Origin: Mycobacterium sp. DL592
Lineage (GTDB): Bacteria > Actinomycetota > Actinomycetes > Mycobacteriales > Mycobacteriaceae
Direction of reading: 5' to 3'
DNA: 64,000 nucleotides
NCBI RefSeq assembly: GCF_011694515.1
Contig: NZ_CP050192.1
Coordinates: 3,232,072-3,296,071 of the forward strand
Under the pieces are notes generated by a model. That model had not been told where the DNA came from. It did not search any database and was given only the letters and a program-made list of their open reading frames with translations. Below, one piece after another: positions 62,251 through 64,000 of this stretch. The first letter of the stretch is position 1; every line of letters starts with the position of its first letter. The position numbers and the translations under genes are program-made.

Positions 62251-63372
62251 ATGCGAATGCGCCGCCCGGTCCGTGGTGTGCTGGCCGCGGTGTGCGCGGC
62301 GGCCCTGGTGTCCTCTGGCTGCGCGAAGTTCAACGATGCGATTTCGCAGCCGTTCACCACCGCCCCCCAGCTCGCGCCGGGCCCGACGTCGACGCCGCCG
62401 CCTCCCCCGCCGCTGCCGCCCAAGCCGTTCCCGAAAGCCTGCCCCGCACCGGGGGTCATGCAGGGCTGCCTGGAAAGCACCAGCGGTCTGATCATGGGAC
62501 CGGACAGCAAGACGGCGTTGGTCGCCGAGCGCACCACCGGCGCGGTCAAAGAGGTGTCGGTCAGCGCCGAACCGAAGATCCGCACCGTCATCCCGGTCGA
62601 TCCGAGCGGCGACGGCGGACTGCTGGACATCGTGCTGTCGCCCACCTATTCGCAGGACCGGCTGATGTACGCCTACATCAGCACGCCGACTGACAACCGG
62701 GTGATCCGGGTGGCCGACGGCGACATCCCCAAGGAGATCCTGGCCGGCATTCCCAAGGGCGCGGTCGGCAACACGGGTTCGCTGATCTTCACCAGCCCGA
62801 CCACCCTGGTGGTGCAGACCGGTGACGCGGGCAATCCCGCCCTGGCAGCAGACCCGAATTCGTTGGCGGGCAAGGTAATTCGCATCGAGCAGCCGACCAC
62901 CGTCAATCAGGCTGCGCCGACGACCGCCCTGTCGGGCATGGGTTCGGGCGGTGGTATGTGCATCGACCCGACGGACAAGTCGCTCTACATCACCGACCGC
63001 ACTCCGGCCGGCGACCGGCTGCAGCGCATCGGCCCGGACTCCAAAGCATCCACTGTGTGGACGTGGCCCGACCGGCCGGGCGTGGCGGGCTGCGCGGCGC
63101 TGGACGGTACGGTCCTGGTGAACCTGGTCAACACCAAGCAGACGGTCGCGGTGCGGCTGGCCCAGGGCACCGGCGCCGTCACCGGCCAGCCCGAGGTGGT
63201 GCGGCAGGACACGCACGGCCACGCGTGGGCCCTGCAGGTATCGCCGGACGGAAACATCTGGGGCGCAACGATCAACCGCACCGCGGGCGACCCGGAGAAG
63301 CTCGACGACGTCGTCTTCCCGCTCTTCCCCCAGGGTGGCGGTTTCCCGCGGAGCAACGCCGACAACACCTGA
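62251..63372 (+). CDS. lppZ: Lipoprotein LppZ, beta-propeller sugar-dehydrogenase-like
   Basis: A 373-aa exported lipoprotein. The signal peptide MRMRRPVRGVLAAVCAAAL ends in the lipobox SSGC. A proline-rich linker follows, then a beta-propeller domain of the PQQ/glucose-sorbosone dehydrogenase type (GLIMGPDSKTALVAERTTG, GGLLDIVLSPTYSQDRLMY, VVQTGDAGNPALAADPNSLAGKVIRI). Ortholog position of Rv3006. Redox function and substrate are unproven. It is divergent from doxX. Confidence 0.93.
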   Translation: MRMRRPVRGVLAAVCAAALVSSGCAKFNDAISQPFTTAPQLAPGPTSTPPPPPPLPPKPFPKACPAPGVMQGCLESTSGLIMGPDSKTALVAERTTGAVKEVSVSAEPKIRTVIPVDPSGDGGLLDIVLSPTYSQDRLMYAYISTPTDNRVIRVADGDIPKEILAGIPKGAVGNTGSLIFTSPTTLVVQTGDAGNPALAADPNSLAGKVIRIEQPTTVNQAAPTTALSGMGSGGGMCIDPTDKSLYITDRTPAGDRLQRIGPDSKASTVWTWPDRPGVAGCAALDGTVLVNLVNTKQTVAVRLAQGTGAVTGQPEVVRQDTHGHAWALQVSPDGNIWGATINRTAGDPEKLDDVVFPLFPQGGGFPRSNADNT

Positions 63373-63438
63373 GCTGGTCGGTTCGCTGCTCGTGCAGCGG
63401 TAAACGCCTTGAGTCGCAATGGATTCAGAATTCGTATC

Positions 63439-63465
63439 ACCGATGCGACTCTGCCGTGCATCGGT
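63439..63465 (+). terminator. Possible terminator after lppZ
   Basis: An 8-bp stem ACCGATGC/GCATCGGT with an 11-nt loop, followed by TTCAT. It lies 66 bp after the lppZ stop. There is no proper T run, so this is tentative. Confidence 0.35.
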
Positions 63466-63554
63466 TTCATAAAGGCGCCCACGTCGCCTTGTCTGCGGCC
63501 CGCAACCCGATACCGTCTGATTGACGAATCAAGATCACCAGAGACGGGGAAGTC

Positions 63555-63880
63555 TTGTCACCGAACATCGACCGTCCGGCAGTTCTGTCGGTCGGCATCT
63601 CTGCGCTGATCTTGTTCGGTTTCTCCCTGCACCCGCTGGCCGGCGCCGACACCGCATCAAGCCCCGGGGTGCCGTGCGGAAGCATCATCGAGCAGTTCAC
63701 CGCATCCCCGGAGACGCTGCCCGAGATGCTGGGCAACGCGATCCCGGCTGCGACCCCGGACTCCTCGGCGCTGGCCCCGGCCCCGCTGGCTGCCGCGGTA
63801 CCCGCCCCGGCGCCGGCTGCTGTGCCGGCGGCTGCTCCCGCCCCGGCCGCCGCAATGCCGGTGGCCGCCGCGCCGGCCGT
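63555..63880 (+). CDS. Secreted Ala/Pro-rich protein, truncated by contig end
   Basis: From TTG 63555 the frame gives MSPNIDRPAVLSVGISALIL, a hydrophobic signal segment (about 8-30), then PCGSIIEQFTASPETLPEML and a low-complexity Ala/Pro tract. The frame continues to a TAG at 63921, but from about 63877 the DNA is adapter-like sequence, so the true C-terminus is not visible. I do not recognise the family. It is the last gene of the window. Confidence 0.6.
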
Positions 63881-64000
63881 CTCTTATACACATACGACGC
63901 AGCCGACGAACAGGAGAGTGTAGTACTCGGTGGTCGCTGCGTCATCAAGAACAATAAAAAATTCAAAACGACCAACTCCGTCTGCCCGAGAGTCTATCCG
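63877..64000. other. Illumina Nextera/P5 adapter-like sequence at contig end (artefact)
   Basis: From about 63877 the bases match the reverse complement of the Nextera transposase end: GTCTCTTATACACAT, then ACGACGCAGCCGACGA (cf. CTGACGCTGCCGACGA), an 8-nt index-like stretch (63911-63918), then GTGTAGTACTCGGTGGTCGC, which resembles the P5 complement. An A-rich, error-laden tail follows. Mismatches look like low-quality read ends. This is not bacterial sequence. Confidence 0.9.

Overview
The window reads as a stretch of a fast-growing Mycobacterium (Mycolicibacterium) chromosome. It is GC-rich with frequent GTG starts, and the gene order follows the M. tuberculosis Rv2921c-Rv3006 backbone: ftsY, smc, acyP, osmC-like, mutM, rnc, DUF177, sepIVA, then directly coaD, rsmD, pyruvate carboxylase, VKOR, DsbA-like, lipN, AKR, HNH, recG, FakA-like, rpmB, ung, thiL, DUF3515, ddlA, gpsA, fbiD, ppk1, mutT1, hupB, leuD, leuC, an IclR regulator, an FDOR/PPOX protein, tRNA-Glu, tRNA-Gln, gltX, an FAH-family hydrolase, an MFS transporter, leuB, serA, a phytoene-desaturase-like oxidoreductase, ilvC, ilvN, ilvB, a PH-domain protein, DoxX and lppZ. 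The large block that separates sepIVA from coaD in M. tuberculosis (the PDIM/PGL lipid locus) is absent.

Layout. At 0-9.3 kb are ftsY (truncated at the edge), a type 2 IPP isomerase on the opposite strand, smc and the DNA-repair/RNase III/division cluster. At 9.5-16.6 kb are CoA synthesis, rRNA methylation, pyruvate carboxylase, the VKOR/DsbA disulfide pair and a lipase. At 16.8-27.5 kb are an aldo-keto reductase with an altered active site, a GSA-type aminotransferase, recG, a fatty-acid-kinase-like protein, an SfnB/DszC-like monooxygenase, L28, ung and thiL. At 27.6-36.5 kb are ddlA, gpsA, F420 synthesis (fbiD), polyphosphate kinase, MutT1 and HupB. At 36.7-51.5 kb are leucine, serine and tRNA/translation genes, plus a sedolisin protease with a membrane partner. 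At 51.5-57 kb is an accessory patch: decayed genes (a polysaccharide deacetylase and an Lrp/AsnC fragment), a WhiB-like regulator, and a sulfate-binding protein coupled to a SulP transporter. At 57-63.9 kb are the ilvBNC operon with a leader-peptide attenuator, then the PH-domain protein, DoxX, LppZ and a truncated secreted protein.

Branched-chain amino-acid synthesis is spread over three places here (leuCD, leuB, ilvBNC). The ilv operon carries its own attenuator, and leuCD shares a divergent promoter region with an IclR-type regulator.

The most unusual signals are as follows. (1) A short imperfect-palindromic repeat with core TCGCTTCGCTC is inserted in frame in ftsY, ung and ilvB, adding the peptide GGQERSD(S/L)GI; it occurs again at the pyc/rsmD junction and, in part, between leuB and serA, always in one orientation. 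(2) Four convergent gene pairs overlap by exactly the 4-bp CTAG. (3) A sulfate-binding protein is translationally coupled to a SulP permease. (4) A sedolisin protease is coupled to a membrane protein of unknown function. (5) The final ~120 bases resemble Illumina Nextera adapter/P5 sequence with errors, so they are probably an assembly artefact and the last gene is cut short by it.
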